The notes: a model not told the origin generated them from the sequence alone. A stretch of DNA of 64,000 nucleotides from Actinomycetes bacterium (GCA_021798985.1 JAJZBI010000004.1:110591-174590), one strand, 5' to 3'; positions 35,655-44,635 are shown, numbered from the stretch's first letter. Translations and numbers: made by a program.

Positions 35655-36605
35655 GTGACCAAGCCGGTGATCATCGGCAGCGAGCGGAGCGAGGTCGGCC
35701 TGCCGGCGGCGCTCGCGCTCCTCAACGCTGGGGCGAGCGCCCTCGACGCCGTCGAGGCAGCACTAATGGCCTGCGAGGACAACCTCGCCGACCACTACGT
35801 CGGCACCGGTGGGCTGCCGAACGCGCTCGGCGAGGTCGAGCTCGACGCCTCGGTGATGATCGGCTCGAGTCGGGCCTTCGGCGCCGTCGGCGCGCTCCGT
35901 GGCTTTCCCCACCCGATCTCGGTCGCCCGCGCCGTGCTCGAGCGCCTACCCCAGCACTGCCTGCTCGTCGGCGAGGGGGCCGAGCGCTTCGCCGAGGAGA
36001 ACGGCTTCTCGCGCGCCGAACTGCTCACCGAGGAGTCGCGCGCGATGTTCCTCGAGGCGCTCTCGCCCTCGCCCGATGCCCTCGAGGGCGAGCGCACCGC
36101 AGCGAGCGAAGGCGAGCAGCGCTACAAGGAGGCGGCGATGGCGCTCGTGCGCCGCTTCGGGCGCCACGACGGGCCGTGGGGCACGATCAACGTCATCGCC
36201 CTCGACGAGGCGGGCGAGCTGTGCGTCGGCGTCTCGACGAGCGGCTACCCCTTCAAGTATCCGGGGCGGATCGGCGACTCGGCGATCTGCGGCGCCGGCA
36301 ACTACTGCGATCTGCGCGCAGCCGGGGCGGCCTGCACGGGGCGGGGCGAGATGGCGATGCGGGTGGTGGGCGCGCGCGCCATCGTCGACGGCATCGCCCG
36401 CGGGCTCGAGCCGGGCGAGTCCTGCCGGGCGATGCTGCGCGAGGCCGGCGCGCTCGAGGATCCCTTCGCCGCCGAGCTGCGCGCCCTTGCGCTGTGTCCC
36501 GACGGTCGCCACGGCGGCGCATCGGGCCAGGCCGGATCGACCTACGCCGTGATGCGCCCCGGTGACGACACGCCGCAGATCTTTCCCCGACTGCTCGCCG
36601 GCTGA
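35655..36605 (+). CDS. Ntn hydrolase of the isoaspartyl peptidase / glycosylasparaginase family
   Basis: The 316-aa protein follows the N4-(beta-N-acetylglucosaminyl)-asparaginase / isoaspartyl peptidase family. These enzymes self-cleave to expose an N-terminal threonine. The cleavage site is read as GPWG-TINVIALDEAG (T177), followed by VGVSTSGYPFKYPGRIGDSA and ICGAGNYCD. N-terminal IIGSERSEVGLPAALALLNA and DAVEAALMACEDN are also conserved. Likely substrates are isoaspartyl dipeptides or glycoasparagine. GTG at 35655 has GGAG upstream. An earlier ATG at 35550 would add 35 unsupported residues. Confidence 0.85.
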   Translation: MTKPVIIGSERSEVGLPAALALLNAGASALDAVEAALMACEDNLADHYVGTGGLPNALGEVELDASVMIGSSRAFGAVGALRGFPHPISVARAVLERLPQHCLLVGEGAERFAEENGFSRAELLTEESRAMFLEALSPSPDALEGERTAASEGEQRYKEAAMALVRRFGRHDGPWGTINVIALDEAGELCVGVSTSGYPFKYPGRIGDSAICGAGNYCDLRAAGAACTGRGEMAMRVVGARAIVDGIARGLEPGESCRAMLREAGALEDPFAAELRALALCPDGRHGGASGQAGSTYAVMRPGDDTPQIFPRLLAG

Positions 36606-36693
36606 GCCCGCCAGGGCGTCGGGCCTCGGCGCGATCGGCGCATCATGGCCCGACCGGCGGCCCACCATGACGGATCGCATCGACCCAAGCCCC

Positions 36694-37359
36694 TCAGTCC
36701 GCTCCCCCGCGCATCGCCTCGATGCCTTCGATGGTGTGCAGGCGCATGAGGCGCGCCGCCTCGCGCGGGCGGCCAGCGATCACCGCCTCGAGCAACGGCG
36801 CGTGGTCGCGGTGCACCGCCGGCACCTCGGTGCCGATCCGCGCCGAGACATAGCGATAGCGGTCCATGATGTTCCACAGGCTGTCGAGCATCTCGACCAG
36901 GATCGAGTTGTGGCATGCGCCGTAGATCGCGCGGTGCAGCCTGCGGTGGGCATGCACCTCTTGTGCCGTGTTCCCGCCCGGCTCGTCGACATCGAGCAGC
37001 TGATTGAGCACCCGGCGCTCTTCTGCCGTCGCGTTGGTCGCGGCCAGCGACGCTGCCACCGGATCGAGGGCGAGATGGATCGTGAAGCTCTCCTCGAGGA
37101 CCTCCGCGGCGAGCGGCGCGACGACCGTGTCTCGGTGCGCGCGGCGCACCACGAGCCGCTCGGACTCAAGACGGCGCAGCGCTTCGCGCACCGGAGTGGT
37201 CGACAACTTGAGCTGTTCGGCGAGGAGCTCTTGGTCGAGGACCGATCCCGGCTCGAAACGCCCGGCGAGGATCGCCTCGCGGATCTGCTCGTAGGCGAGG
37301 TCGGTTTTGGTGAGCGCGTTGGGAGCGGCGCCGAACAAGCCACCGGCGGGACCGCTCAC
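36694..37359 (-). CDS. GntR-family regulator with FCD domain
   Basis: The 221-aa protein has the GntR winged helix (DLAYEQIREAILAGRFEPGS, LKLSTTPVREALRRLESERL) and an all-helical FCD ligand domain (EVHAHRRLHRAIYGACHNSI, LDSLWNIMDRYRY). FCD regulators usually sense small carboxylates and repress catabolic genes. The target is not evident. GTG at 37359 was chosen because it overlaps the stop of a short leaderless upstream frame (GTGA), which would supply the ribosomes. A GTG at 37365 is an alternative. Confidence 0.88.
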   Translation of the reverse strand: MSGPAGGLFGAAPNALTKTDLAYEQIREAILAGRFEPGSVLDQELLAEQLKLSTTPVREALRRLESERLVVRRAHRDTVVAPLAAEVLEESFTIHLALDPVAASLAATNATAEERRVLNQLLDVDEPGGNTAQEVHAHRRLHRAIYGACHNSILVEMLDSLWNIMDRYRYVSARIGTEVPAVHRDHAPLLEAVIAGRPREAARLMRLHTIEGIEAMRGGAD

Positions 37360-37412
37360 CGGCACCCCCGTGGCTTCGAGCTCACCCCGGTGCTGGCCCC
37401 TCTGTGTTCCAC
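37356..37412 (-). CDS. Leaderless 18-codon upstream ORF coupled to the GntR gene
   Basis: From GTG at 37412 a short frame encodes VEHRGASTGVSSKPRGCR and ends at TGA 37358-37356, overlapping the GTG of the GntR gene as GTGA. A -10 element eight bases upstream suggests the mRNA starts near this codon. It probably serves translational coupling rather than making a functional peptide. Confidence 0.45.
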   Translation of the reverse strand: MEHRGASTGVSSKPRGCR

Positions 37413-37426
37413 GAGCGAGGAGGCTA
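37413..37426 (-). promoter_or_regulatory. -10 element for the upstream ORF and GntR gene
   Basis: TAGCCT (complement of 37421-37426) sits eight bases before the GTG at 37412. Just upstream of it TTGGTCGACTG contains a GTCGAC palindrome that could be a GntR autoregulatory site. Confidence 0.4.
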
Positions 37427-37457
37427 GCAGTCGACCAAATGTGACATCGGCCCTGGC

Positions 37458-38273
37458 CTATGGGTCGGTATGCCGGGGCCCATCGACGCCGGGCGCGCTG
37501 AGCAGGCTGACCGCACGATGGATTCGCTCGCAGGACGCATTGATGGCGGCGATCGCCTCCTCCCCGCCGCCGGCCCACGCGGTGACATACCCGAAGGAGT
37601 AGCTGCCCGTGTCGACACCGAAGATGCGGCAGAGCACATAGGCCACCGACTCCGCCTCGAGCTCGGCAAGCGAGCGATCGGCGCAATCGGCGTGCAGGAC
37701 GGCATGGCCGAGCTCGTGCGCAAGGGTCTTCAGTCGCTGCGCGGCCGGGTTCGCGACCTCGACGCGCAAGCGCCGCTCAGCGTGGTTGCAGTCGCCGTTG
37801 GCGGCGCCGGCGAAGTCGTGGTCTTGCACCGAATAGCCGAGTCGGCGGGCGACGAGGCAGAGGCGCTCGTAGTGCTCGGCCGGGACGGGGGCTCCGACGA
37901 GCTCGCAAAGTGATGGCACTGCTTCGCCATCAGTCTGACTGAGGTCGAAGACCGGCACCAGGCGGAAGCCCCGCACCGCCTCGGCCTCCTCGCGCCCTTC
38001 GCGGCTCGCGTGGTTGCGGACAAGCACCGGGGCGAAGATCCAGATGGCGCGCTCGCCCTTGCGCACGAAGCGGCCGAGGCGCTGCCAGTGCCGATAGCTC
38101 GCGACGTAGCTGGCGTGCTCGCACTGGGCCGCAATGAGCATGACGTTGCGGGGGCTATAGCGATGAAACCGGCTCTGGAACTCAAGGTGGCGTTGCCACG
38201 CCGCCGAGCTGGCGAGCGCGGCGACGCCCGCGCGGAGCTGGGCGAGATGTGCTTGGACGTCGACGCGAGCCAC
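37458..38273 (-). CDS. ArdC-like protein: ssDNA-binding domain plus zinc-metallopeptidase motif
   Basis: The 271-aa protein has the ArdC N-terminal ssDNA-binding region (FHRYSPRNVMLIAAQCEHAS, VASYRHWQRLGRFVRKGERA) and a C-terminal zincin with LAHELGHAVLHAD (HExxH variant HELGH) and ELEAESVAYVLCRIFGVDTG supplying the third ligand. Plasmid ArdC proteins shield incoming DNA from restriction. Chromosomal copies like this are common in actinobacteria and often near mobile DNA. GTG at 38273 follows GGAGGCAC. No conjugation genes are nearby. Confidence 0.82.
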   Translation of the reverse strand: MARVDVQAHLAQLRAGVAALASSAAWQRHLEFQSRFHRYSPRNVMLIAAQCEHASYVASYRHWQRLGRFVRKGERAIWIFAPVLVRNHASREGREEAEAVRGFRLVPVFDLSQTDGEAVPSLCELVGAPVPAEHYERLCLVARRLGYSVQDHDFAGAANGDCNHAERRLRVEVANPAAQRLKTLAHELGHAVLHADCADRSLAELEAESVAYVLCRIFGVDTGSYSFGYVTAWAGGGEEAIAAINASCERIHRAVSLLSAPGVDGPRHTDP

Positions 38274-38504
38274 CGTGCCTCCGGCGCGACCCTGTCCGGC
38301 GAGCTGCCGGCACGAGGCGCCGACGACGGCGCGATCTGCGGACCAGCGCGGCCCGGGTCGCCGACACGCTAGGGGTCGGCTGTGACGCCACCGGGACCGA
38401 GCCACGCCACGCGGGACCAGATGGCCGGCAATCGCCAAGCTCCGCCGGCACAGGTCGACCTCCGGCGTGCCCACTCTGGGGTACGCCGGCGATCGAGCGG
38501 GGGA

Positions 38505-38786
38505 TCAGCGCGAGTGCGCCGCCTCGCGAGCCGCTGGTCGCTCCGCCTCAGACGCGCCACGCGCCCCGTCGCCCGTTGGCGCTGGCTCCTTGGACGGCGC
38601 GCCGGCCTCGGGGGCCGCCTCGGGCGCTGGCGCCGCCTCGCGTTCGCCGCCGGCCGTCGGGTGCCGGAGCCGCACATACCACGGCCGCCCGTCCCCCGAG
38701 GTCCGAAGCAGCGTGTAGGCGACCATGTAGATCACCATGGCCGCCACCATCAGGCCGACCCACAGCTCAACTGCGGTCGAGGACAT
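38505..38786 (-). CDS. Small single-span membrane protein
   Basis: The 93-aa product starts MSSTAVELWVGLMVAAMVIY MVAYTLL, one transmembrane helix, followed by RTSGDGRPWYVRLRHP and an Ala/Glu/Pro-rich disordered tail. ATG at 38786 has an excellent ribosome site (AAGGAG, five-base spacing), which makes it a credible gene. No family recognised. Confidence 0.6.
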   Translation of the reverse strand: MSSTAVELWVGLMVAAMVIYMVAYTLLRTSGDGRPWYVRLRHPTAGGEREAAPAPEAAPEAGAPSKEPAPTGDGARGASEAERPAAREAAHSR

Positions 38787-38975
38787 ATCGACTCCTTCTG
38801 CCACCGTCAGTCTACGAGCCGCCCGGCGTGCCGAAGTGCCCTTTGCGCCACCGCCACGACGGCCACGCCGCGCCGCGCACGACGAGCCGGCGCGAGGATG
38901 GGTCAACGCGGAGCCGGCAGCGGCCCAAGGCCGCGCGAGCATTCGGCTTGGCCTGGCCGAGCGGGCAGGATCGAC

Positions 38976-39730
38976 ATGAGGAGCACCATGGGCGCACGTC
39001 GAGGCGCGTTCGCGATCGCGCCGCTCTGCGTCACGGCGGCGCCCCCGCGTTCTGGCCGCGCCGGGCGAGCTTCAGCGCGAGCGGCTTCTCCCTCACGGTG
39101 ACCAAGCGCGTGGGCTGCTCGATCCGATCGAGCCAAGCGGGCAGGGACGCGAGCGGGACGCTCTCGACGCGCACGGCAGGAGGAACGACCCTGCTCGGCT
39201 TCGTCCGGCTCGGGGCGCGCCGGTACGTGCGGAGCAACGCGCGCCTTTGGATGGACGCGCTGGGCACGTCGTCCACGACCGCGGTGGCGCGGCTCGTCGG
39301 GCGCTGGTTCGTGATGCCGGGCGCGAGCGTCGTCCGCCTCGCCGGACAGCTCGGGGCCTTCACCAACCCGGCGCGCCTCGCCCGCTTCATCAAGAGCGGA
39401 CCGGCCTTCGGCCCCTTCCAGCTCCATGCCGCCCGCCGCGACCGCGGGCACCTCGTCGTCCAGGTGACCTCCGCGCACCAGGTGCTCGAGGTCACCGACG
39501 ACGCCAACGCGCTGGCGATCTCGCTGCGCGCGCATGACGCCTCGGGCTCCTTGGCGATCGTCTTCGGCTATCCCGCCCGCTTGGACCTCTCCGCGCCGCC
39601 AGGTGCCGTCCCGCTCGGCGCGCTGCAGACGACGACGTCGAGCCCCCCGACCACGCCGCCGGGCCCGCGGCGGGCTGAGGCCGATCAGCGCACCCGTTCG
39701 GCCGCGAACCGCGCCAGATGGAGGAACTGA
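38976..39730 (+). pseudogene. Secreted LolA/LppX-like protein with a frameshift after the signal peptide
   Basis: From ATG 38976, MRSTMGARRGAFAIAPLCVT reads like a signal peptide. At a run of five C (about 39048) the frame shifts, and the rest of a secreted protein continues in the next phase: SFSASGFSLTVTKRVG, GGTTLLGFVRLGARRYVRSN, MDALGTSSTTAVARLVGRWF, ending in a Thr/Pro-rich tail. The pattern resembles small actinobacterial LppX/LolA-fold surface proteins, a tentative match. It could be a single-base sequence error. The 3' end overlaps the convergent gene by 46 bases. Confidence 0.45.
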
Positions 39731-40317
39731 GCGCGGCTGATCGGCGTGGTGGAGGCCTCGGCCAGGCCGAGCACGACGGGCGCCTTGTCGACGATGAGGA
39801 CGTCCTCGTGGAGGGTGATCGATCGGACCGACAAGGCGACGACGTAGGCCGCCGAGTGGGTGCCGAGGCGCGCCAGCCGCATCGGGCGCAGGGTCCCGGT
39901 CACGGCTTGGTGATCGACGCTGCCGGCGAAGTGCCGGCAGCGCCCGAGCTCGACGCGGACCTTGGCGAAGGCCGCCACCGGGCCGTCGGCGTAGGTGGCG
40001 AGCTTCTCGGTGAGCGCGGGCACCTTGGCGGCCGGCGCGTAGCTCGCCTGGACGCTCGCCAGCTGCCGCAGGCCGCTCGGCTCGAGCAAGTGGCTGAGGC
40101 AGCCGATGCCCGACGCATGCGCGCCGGAGCCCGTCGTCGTCCGGTGCCAGCCTGCCGGCAACGCGCTGAGGGGCAGCAGCATCGCGGCCAGCTGGTGGGT
40201 CGTCGGGCTGGCGGGAGGGGCGAGCGCACTCGCCTGGGCCCGGCCGCTCAGCCACAGCCCGCATCCGACCAGCGCCGCGGCGGCACACGTCCGTGGACGG
40301 GAGATCTCGTGGCGCAC
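39685..40317 (-). CDS. Secreted protein, sensor-domain-like, function unknown
   Basis: The 210-aa protein has a signal peptide (CAAAALVGCGLWLSGRAQAS) and a mature part with TTHQLAAMLLPLSALPAGWH, then IGCLSHLL and GRCRHF, two cysteines probably disulfide-bonded. Length and pattern resemble the PknH-type extracellular sensor fold found in small actinobacterial secreted proteins, though the match is weak. GTG at 40317 follows AAAGGGGGCGAG. Confidence 0.6.
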   Translation of the reverse strand: MRHEISRPRTCAAAALVGCGLWLSGRAQASALAPPASPTTHQLAAMLLPLSALPAGWHRTTTGSGAHASGIGCLSHLLEPSGLRQLASVQASYAPAAKVPALTEKLATYADGPVAAFAKVRVELGRCRHFAGSVDHQAVTGTLRPMRLARLGTHSAAYVVALSVRSITLHEDVLIVDKAPVVLGLAEASTTPISRAQFLHLARFAAERVR

Positions 40318-40444
40318 CTCGCCCCCTTTGTTCTCGCGCGCGCTCGGCGCGCGATTGCCCAGGGCCCGGTGCGCTAATCCTCCCCGAGCGCCGCATCCCG
40401 CCAGGCGCCGCGCAGCGGGACGCGGCGCGCCAACCGAGCGGCGC

Positions 40445-41209
40445 TCACGCGATGCTCCACCCACCGTCGACGCGCACGCACTCGCCGGTGACAAAGCGCG
40501 CCGCGTCGGAAGTCAAGAACGACGCCACCGTCCCGATCTCGGCGGCCTCGCCGAGCCGGCCGAGCGGCGCCCGGCCGACGAGCGCCTGGCGTGCCGGCGT
40601 GCCGTCGACGTCGCGGGTCATCTCGGTGGCGACGAAGCCGACCGCGATCGCGTTGACACGGATGTGGTGCGGGCCCCACTCGACGGCCAGCGTGCGCATC
40701 AGGCCGAGGAGGCCGCTCTTGGCCGAGGCGTAGGCGACCGTCCCGGGGATGCCGACGCGCTCGCTCGTGAGCGAGGCGATGTAGACGATGCTGCCGGGCG
40801 CGTCGCGGGCGATCAGCCGCCGGGCGAGACCACGCGAGAGCGCGAAGGCCGCCCGTAGGTGCAGGCCGACGACGGCGTCGAAGTCCTCGAGCTCGAGCGC
40901 GACCGCCGGCGCGCGCACCTGGTTGCCGGCCGCGTGCACCAGCACCCCGAGCGGGCCGGCGAGCTCCTCGGCCGCATCGAGGAGGGGCTCGGCGTCCTCC
41001 CCGGCGGCGATGTCCCAGCTGAGCACGTGCGCTGCGCCGCCGGCTTCGGTGATCGCGGCCGCGACCTCATCGAGCCGCTCGCGCCGCCGGCCCACGAGGA
41101 CCACGGGCGCGCCCGTTCGCGCCAGCTCGCGGGCACAGCCGGCCCCGATGCCGCTCCCCGCCCCGGTGACGAGGATGGCACCCGGCGAGCCGTGGCTCGG
41201 TGGTGGCAC
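40445..41209 (-). CDS. Short-chain dehydrogenase/reductase
   Basis: The 254-aa classical SDR has the NAD(P) motif TGAGSGIG (15-22), VHAAGN, catalytic Ser in YIASLTSERVG (S146) and YASAK (Y160, K164). GRRRERLDE after strand 2 suggests NADPH preference. PLGRLGEAAEIGTVASFLTS and GECVRVDGGWS match the FabG/gluconate 5-dehydrogenase-like group. Substrate unknown. Confidence 0.9.
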   Translation of the reverse strand: MPPPSHGSPGAILVTGAGSGIGAGCARELARTGAPVVLVGRRRERLDEVAAAITEAGGAAHVLSWDIAAGEDAEPLLDAAEELAGPLGVLVHAAGNQVRAPAVALELEDFDAVVGLHLRAAFALSRGLARRLIARDAPGSIVYIASLTSERVGIPGTVAYASAKSGLLGLMRTLAVEWGPHHIRVNAIAVGFVATEMTRDVDGTPARQALVGRAPLGRLGEAAEIGTVASFLTSDAARFVTGECVRVDGGWSIA

Positions 41210-41220
41210 CGGCCCGTCGC

Positions 41221-41430
41221 TCAGCGCTCGTCCACCTCGGTGACGTACTCCCAGTCGACGAGGTCGTGCCGCTCGACGATCACCGGCGTCCGCTGGTCGC
41301 TCGAAAGACGCCGCGCCGCCGCCTCGGCGGCGTCGTCGCTCTCGTACTCCCCCGTCGCCAGCTCCTCGTTGCCCGGGCGGGCGAAGCGGTAGCGGAAGCG
41401 TCGGCGGTCAGCGGCGGTGGGCTCGGCCAT
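41221..41430 (-). CDS. Small hypothetical protein
   Basis: The 69-aa acidic product MAEPTAADRRRFRYRFARPG... ends VERHDLVDWEYVTEVDER. RFRYRFARPGNEEL with an AAEAAARRL helix looks like a compact folded domain. It sits 11 bases before the SDR gene on the same strand and may be co-transcribed. No ribosome site is evident and no family is recognised. Confidence 0.5.
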   Translation of the reverse strand: MAEPTAADRRRFRYRFARPGNEELATGEYESDDAAEAAARRLSSDQRTPVIVERHDLVDWEYVTEVDER

Positions 41431-41502
41431 CGCACGAGGTTACCGTCCGCTCCCCCACTCGCCTCGGCGAGCCCGTCCGCGCCGCCCGGCCCATCGCAGG
41501 GC

Positions 41503-41514
41503 TAGCCTGCGCCG
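41503..41514 (+). promoter_or_regulatory. Leaderless-type -10 element
   Basis: TAGCCT (41503-41508) lies six bases before the ATG at 41515, identical in sequence and spacing to the M16 promoter at 4432. Confidence 0.5.
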
Positions 41515-41811
41515 ATGCCGTCGCCGCCAGACGACGCCAGCGGTGCTGACCCACAGCCGCTCGCCGAGCCAGCCACCACCCCGCCCGGCCCGCCGAGCGC
41601 CGCGTCGGTCACCTACCTCAATCACCGCCTGGCGCGCGCCGCCGCCTGGATCGGCATCGGGGCGGTCATCTTCTGTGCCCTCGGCGCGCTCGCCTCCTCG
41701 GCGATCCTGCTCAGCATCGCTGCCGCCGAGGCGGCCCTCGCCATCTTCCTCCTCGCCACACGATGGAGCTTCCAGCACAAGTACCTGCCCGGCGGTCGGC
41801 CCAAGCCATGA
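41515..41811 (+). CDS. Small two-span membrane protein
   Basis: The 98-aa product has a Pro/Ala-rich soluble N-terminus and a hydrophobic hairpin (AAWIGIGAVIFCALGALASS, AILLSIAAAEAALAIFLLAT) closing with RWSFQHKYLPGGRPKP. No family recognised. The leaderless promoter directly upstream supports it as real. Confidence 0.6.
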   Translation: MPSPPDDASGADPQPLAEPATTPPGPPSAASVTYLNHRLARAAAWIGIGAVIFCALGALASSAILLSIAAAEAALAIFLLATRWSFQHKYLPGGRPKP

Positions 41812-41874
41812 GGCGGCCATCGGGTGCCACCGCGTCGCGACCGACCGCGCGGCGCGCCCCGCACTGCGCGCCGC

Positions 41875-42630
41875 TCAGCGCGCCGGTAGGGCGTAGACGG
41901 CGATCGCCGCGAACTGCGCGGCCGCCCCGAGCACCGTGAAGGCGTGGAAGACCTCGTGGAAGCCGAAGACGCGGGGCCATGGATCCGGCCTGCGGGTCGC
42001 GTACACCCCGGCTCCGAGGCTGTAGAAGACGCCGCCCACGAGCACGAGGGCGAAGCCCGCCGGGCCGAGGCCGCGCTCGAGCTGAGGGAGCACCGCGAGC
42101 GCGCACCAGCCGGTCGCCACATAGGGCAGGCCGACCACCGCGCTTGGGGCGTCCAGCCAGCACTGGCGCACCACGATGCCGACGACGGCCCCGCTCCAGA
42201 CGAGCGACAAGATCAGCACGAGCGCCCAGCCGCTGAGGCTGAGGCCGCCGATCGCGCTGTAGCTGCCGGCGATCGCGAAGAAGATCGTCGCGTGGTCGAG
42301 GCGCTTCAGGAGCCGCCGCGGCCCGGGTGCCCAGTTGATCCGGTGGTAGGTGGCACTCACGCCGAAGAGAAAGACGAGTGAGGTCACATAGATCGACAGC
42401 TCGGCGAGATGGGTCGCGCTGCGCGCCGAGGCGATCAGCAGCGGGCCACCGGCGAGCGTCGCGACGAGCGCTGCGAGATGCAGCCACCCCCGAAACAGCG
42501 GCTTGCCCTCGGGTCGCCCATCGAGGAGCAGGCGGCCACGCCCGGCGCGACCCTCGCCGTCCTCGAGGCCGTTCGGTCGGGCGGCAAGCGAGGAGGACAC
42601 GGCGCCATCTTCCCAGGCCGCGCCGCTCAC
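41875..42630 (-). CDS. Hemolysin III / PAQR-family membrane protein
   Basis: The 251-aa protein has seven hydrophobic spans and the PAQR metal-site residues: LFGVSATYHRINWAP with the Ser and His of span 2, and VFGFHEVFHAFTVLGA with two His in the last part. LKRLDHATIFFAIAGSYSAI is the other signature. Bacterial members (YqfA/Hly-III) are of uncertain function, probably zinc-dependent lipid hydrolases. It ends three bases before the ABC-F gene on the same strand. Confidence 0.88.
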   Translation of the reverse strand: MSGAAWEDGAVSSSLAARPNGLEDGEGRAGRGRLLLDGRPEGKPLFRGWLHLAALVATLAGGPLLIASARSATHLAELSIYVTSLVFLFGVSATYHRINWAPGPRRLLKRLDHATIFFAIAGSYSAIGGLSLSGWALVLILSLVWSGAVVGIVVRQCWLDAPSAVVGLPYVATGWCALAVLPQLERGLGPAGFALVLVGGVFYSLGAGVYATRRPDPWPRVFGFHEVFHAFTVLGAAAQFAAIAVYALPAR

Positions 42631-42633
42631 CGC

Positions 42634-44391
42634 TCAGGAGCGGGCGGCCTCGGCCTCCTCGGCGAGGCGCAGCCAGCGCTCCTCGGCGTCATCGAGCTCG
42701 GCCTGGGCGTGGGACAGCGCCGTGCCGATGCGGGCGAGCTCGAGGTGGTCGCTCGCCCCGGCGAGCTCGGCGACGAGCGCGTCGCGCCGCCGTGTGAGCG
42801 CCGCCACCTGCTTGTCGAGCTGGCGGAGCTGGTGGGAGAGCGTGCTCGCCGAGCGCGCCCGGCCGGCGGGCGCCGGCGCGCGGCCCGCTGCTCGCCCTGG
42901 GTTCGCGCGCCCCGAGCTCGGAGGTGTCGGGGTCGGTGCCTCGTGCTCGGCCAGCCAGCCGGCGACGCCGCCCGGGACCCCCGCGAGCGTCCCGTCGCCG
43001 CGTAGCGCGCAGACCCGCTCGACGGTGCGCTCCAAGAAGGTGCGGTCGTGGCTGACCACGACGAGCGCGCCCGGCCAGTCGTCGAAGAAGTCCTCGACGA
43101 TGCGGATCGTGTCGAGGTCGAGGTCGTTCGTCGGCTCGTCGAGCAGCACGACGTTCGGCCGGTCGGCGAGCATGACGAGCAGCTGCAGGCGCCGGCGCTC
43201 GCCACCCGACAAGGTCCCGACCGGCGCGAAGGCGAGCTCGCCGGCGAACCAGAAGCGCTCCATGAGGGCGACGTCCTCGGGCGAGCCCGGTGCCCGATGC
43301 GGGCCGGCGACAACCTCGCGCACGCGAAGTGCGGGGTCGAGCTCGGCGCCGTGCTGGTCGTAGTAGCCGAGCGCGACGGTCGCCCCCCGCTCGATGCGCC
43401 CGGCGCTCGGCTCGCGCCGCCCCGCCAGCAGGTCGAGCAGCGTGGTCTTGCCTGAGCCGTTCGGCCCGACGATCGCCAGGCGCTCGCGGCGGTCGAGCTC
43501 GAGGTCCACGGCCGACACCACCGGGCGGTCGCTGCCGGGGTGGGTGTAGGCGACCCCGGCGCAGGAGATGACGTCGTCGCCAAGGCGCGTCGTGCCCAGC
43601 GCGAGGTCGATCCCGGCGCTTCTCGCCGGCGCGTCGGGGCGCCGCTCGATCAGCTCGGTGGCCGCGTCGATGCGGGCCTTGGACTTGCGCGTGCGGGCTG
43701 GCGCCCCGCGCCGCAGCCAGGCGAGCTCTCGCCGGGCGAGGTTGCGCCGCGTCGCCTCGGCGGTCGCCGACTGCTCCTCGCGCACGGCCTTAGCTTCGAG
43801 GTAGGCGCTGTAGCCGCCCTCGTGCACATAGCCGCGGCCGCGATCGAGCTCGACCATCCGCGTGGTCAGGCGGTCGAGCAGGTGCCGGTCGTGGCTGACG
43901 AGCACCAGGCCGCCCTTGAAGCAGGACAGCCGGCGCTCGAGCCAGGCGACCGCCGCGAGATCGAGGTGGTTCGTCGGCTCGTCGAGCACGAGGAGCTCTG
44001 CCTCGTGCACGAGCACCCGGGCGAGCGCGACGCGCTTGCGCTGGCCCCCTGAGAGCGTACGGACGTCGTCCTCGAGCGTGCCGCCCATGCCCAGCCGCCC
44101 GAGCGCGGCCTCGCCCTCCCAGCCACCGCCGACGACCTCGCGGACCCGCCCGGGTGGGAGTGGCTCTTCCTGGCCCACGTAGCCGATCCGCGCGCCCCGG
44201 CCCCGCAGCACGCGCCCGCCTTCGGGCGCGATCAGGCCGGACAGCACGCGCAGCAAGGTGGACTTGCCGGTGCCGTTGATGCCGACGACTCCGAGCCGCT
44301 CACCCTCAGAGACGGTGAGCGAGAGGTCCTCGAACAGCGCCCGGTCGGCGGTGCGGACGCTCACGCGCTGGAGGTCGACGAGGACGGCCAC
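42634..44391 (-). CDS. ABC-F family ATPase
   Basis: The 585-aa protein has two ABC domains and no membrane segments: Walker A GINGTGKST with signature LSGGQRKRVALA, then GPNGSGKTT with LSGGERRRLQLL, both followed by LDEPTN. The inter-domain linker is rich in Arg/Ala (LARRELAWLRRGAPARTRKS), and a C-terminal coiled coil ends the protein. ABC-F proteins bind the ribosomal E site and regulate translation or give antibiotic resistance. The family here looks Uup/EttA-like rather than a resistance type. GTG start at 44391. Confidence 0.88.
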   Translation of the reverse strand: MAVLVDLQRVSVRTADRALFEDLSLTVSEGERLGVVGINGTGKSTLLRVLSGLIAPEGGRVLRGRGARIGYVGQEEPLPPGRVREVVGGGWEGEAALGRLGMGGTLEDDVRTLSGGQRKRVALARVLVHEAELLVLDEPTNHLDLAAVAWLERRLSCFKGGLVLVSHDRHLLDRLTTRMVELDRGRGYVHEGGYSAYLEAKAVREEQSATAEATRRNLARRELAWLRRGAPARTRKSKARIDAATELIERRPDAPARSAGIDLALGTTRLGDDVISCAGVAYTHPGSDRPVVSAVDLELDRRERLAIVGPNGSGKTTLLDLLAGRREPSAGRIERGATVALGYYDQHGAELDPALRVREVVAGPHRAPGSPEDVALMERFWFAGELAFAPVGTLSGGERRRLQLLVMLADRPNVVLLDEPTNDLDLDTIRIVEDFFDDWPGALVVVSHDRTFLERTVERVCALRGDGTLAGVPGGVAGWLAEHEAPTPTPPSSGRANPGRAAGRAPAPAGRARSASTLSHQLRQLDKQVAALTRRRDALVAELAGASDHLELARIGTALSHAQAELDDAEERWLRLAEEAEAARS

Positions 44392-44444
44392 GACGAGGGA
44401 ACCGTAGCGGGTTGCCAGCGCCGTGCCGGCGCTCGCCGCGCCGT

Positions 44445-44458
44445 TAGCGTGGGCCGCT
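44445..44458 (+). promoter_or_regulatory. Leaderless-type -10 element
   Basis: TAGCGT (44445-44450) precedes the ATG at 44459 by eight bases, with no ribosome site. Confidence 0.45.
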
Positions 44459-44620
44459 ATGGGCATCTTCGACAGGTGGCGCCGCGAGGGGCGCGACGAC
44501 GAGGACGAGCGCGTCGAGTCGTTCGCTGAGCAGGTGAGCAACCCCGAGCTGCTCGCCGCCGAGCGCGAGGTGAACGAGCTCCCGCGCCACGAGGCGGACG
44601 GCGACTTCCTCGGCGCCTAG
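44459..44620 (+). CDS. Small acidic protein
   Basis: The 53-aa product MGIFDRWRREGRDDEDERVE... continues SFAEQVSNPELLAAEREVNE and ends DGDFLGA. It is strongly acidic and probably helical. No family recognised. A leaderless promoter and clean, short frame support it. Confidence 0.5.
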   Translation: MGIFDRWRREGRDDEDERVESFAEQVSNPELLAAEREVNELPRHEADGDFLGA

Positions 44621-44635
44621 GGCTCGGGCCCTCGA

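Noticed and set aside
37458..38273. ArdC-like gene as proof of a conjugative element
   Set aside because: No relaxase, type IV secretion, integrase or attachment site is nearby; chromosomal homologues are frequent.
38976..39730. Secreted protein frameshift as a third Sec or programmed-frameshift gene
   Set aside because: The break is a shift at a run of five C, not a stop codon, and no slippery heptamer with a downstream structure is evident.
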